From assembly GCA_003560455.1 (NCBI GenBank), contig PWIL01000041.1, forward strand, positions 1 through 5,736: a stretch of 5,736 nt of DNA. Direction: 5' to 3'. The stretch is from Mollicutes bacterium. GTDB lineage: Bacteria > Bacillota_I > Bacilli_A > RF39 > UBA660. Below are positions 5,360 through 5,736 of this stretch, piece by piece (the stretch's first letter is position 1; each line of letters begins with the position of its first letter). The position numbers were made by a program, and so were the translations under genes. The notes under the pieces were generated by a model. That model searched no databases, was not told the origin of the DNA, and saw only the letters and a list, made by a program, of their open reading frames with translations.

Positions 5360-5736
5360 ATGAAAAAGGCGATTTTAATTTTGTTTGTAATTGTTGCTTT
5401 GGGGATCGGCGGTTATTTTTATTTAAATGAAGTTGATACCGAACCTCGTGATCCAACTAGTTTTGCTGATGGTGAACGAGTAAAGTTAAGAGGATATGTC
5501 AGTGAATATTTTGAAGGTGACGAAGTATTTATACTGACCGATAGGCCTTATAAATATCAAGTTTTATTTGATAAAGAAATTAATCTTGAAATGAATGATT
5601 ATATTGAAGTTAACGGTGTTTGGGACATGATTGATGAAACTTTGGAAAGTCGCAATATTAAGGTTTTGTCATCAGAAGAGAAACATGATTATTTAAAATC
5701 CCGATATAAAATGATTGAATTTGAAATAAATGAATA
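5360..5736 (+). CDS. Membrane-anchored OB-fold-like protein, paralog of 3383 (3' end outside the window)
   Basis: The frame opens at ATG 5360 behind AAAAGGAGGA (5345-5354) and stays open to the right edge, giving 125 residues. Residues 1-22 are a hydrophobic helix (I-L-I-L-F-V-I-V-A-L-G-I-G-G) with no cysteine, so it is a membrane anchor or a non-lipoprotein signal rather than a lipobox. Residues 36-105 match the OB-like domain of the 3383 lipoprotein: D-G-E-R-V-K-L-R-G-Y-V near 38-48, D-Y-I-E-V-N-G-V-W near 80-88, then K-V-L-S-S-E-E-K-H-D-Y-L (101-112). By hand alignment, residues 79-125 match 83-129 of the lipoprotein without gaps at 19 of 47 positions. A C-terminal domain like that of the lipoprotein may lie beyond the edge. 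The ligand is unknown. Confidence 0.85.
   Translation, partial: MKKAILILFVIVALGIGGYFYLNEVDTEPRDPTSFADGERVKLRGYVSEYFEGDEVFILTDRPYKYQVLFDKEINLEMNDYIEVNGVWDMIDETLESRNIKVLSSEEKHDYLKSRYKMIEFEINE

Overview
The window comes from an AT-rich bacterial genome, at roughly one third G+C by eye. All supported genes are on the + strand. They use the standard bacterial code: TGG for Trp, and TAA, TAG and TGA all as stops. Most have strong Shine-Dalgarno sites of the AAAGGAGA, GGAGGT or TAAGGAGG type. Lipobox signal peptides, an internalin-style leucine-rich repeat protein and the low G+C fit a low-GC Gram-positive-like lineage. The HD-domain fragment at the left edge and the JAB/JAMM gene would also suit a Candidate Phyla Radiation bacterium. 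The sequence alone does not decide between these.

Layout. Positions 1-279 hold the C-terminal end of an HD-domain phosphohydrolase, cut by the left edge. Positions 301-543 encode a small membrane-anchored cysteine-rich protein. Positions 587-1054 encode a small acidic lipoprotein, closed by a 13-bp hairpin terminator. From that terminator runs a second unit: an ASCH/PUA-like protein (1082-1519), a four-helix membrane protein with a soluble C-terminal domain (1537-2412) and an internalin-like LRR lipoprotein (2450-3295). This unit ends at a clear rho-independent terminator (3314-3346). An extended -10 promoter (3356-3364) then starts a third unit: a lipoprotein with an OB-fold-like domain (3383-4240), a JAB/JAMM metalloprotease-like protein (4246-4908), a second small acidic lipoprotein (4918-5304), and a membrane-anchored paralog of the OB lipoprotein (5360 to the right edge, incomplete).

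The genes after 300 look like an accessory envelope locus. Four are predicted lipoproteins, three more are membrane-anchored, and two are predicted cytoplasmic (ASCH and JAMM). There are two paralogous pairs: the OB proteins at 3383 and 5360, and, more distantly, the small lipoproteins at 587 and 4918. This points to local duplication and diversification of cell-surface proteins. No joint function can be read from the sequence. No mobile element, CRISPR array, tRNA or rRNA was seen, and no stretch above 300 bases lacks a gene.
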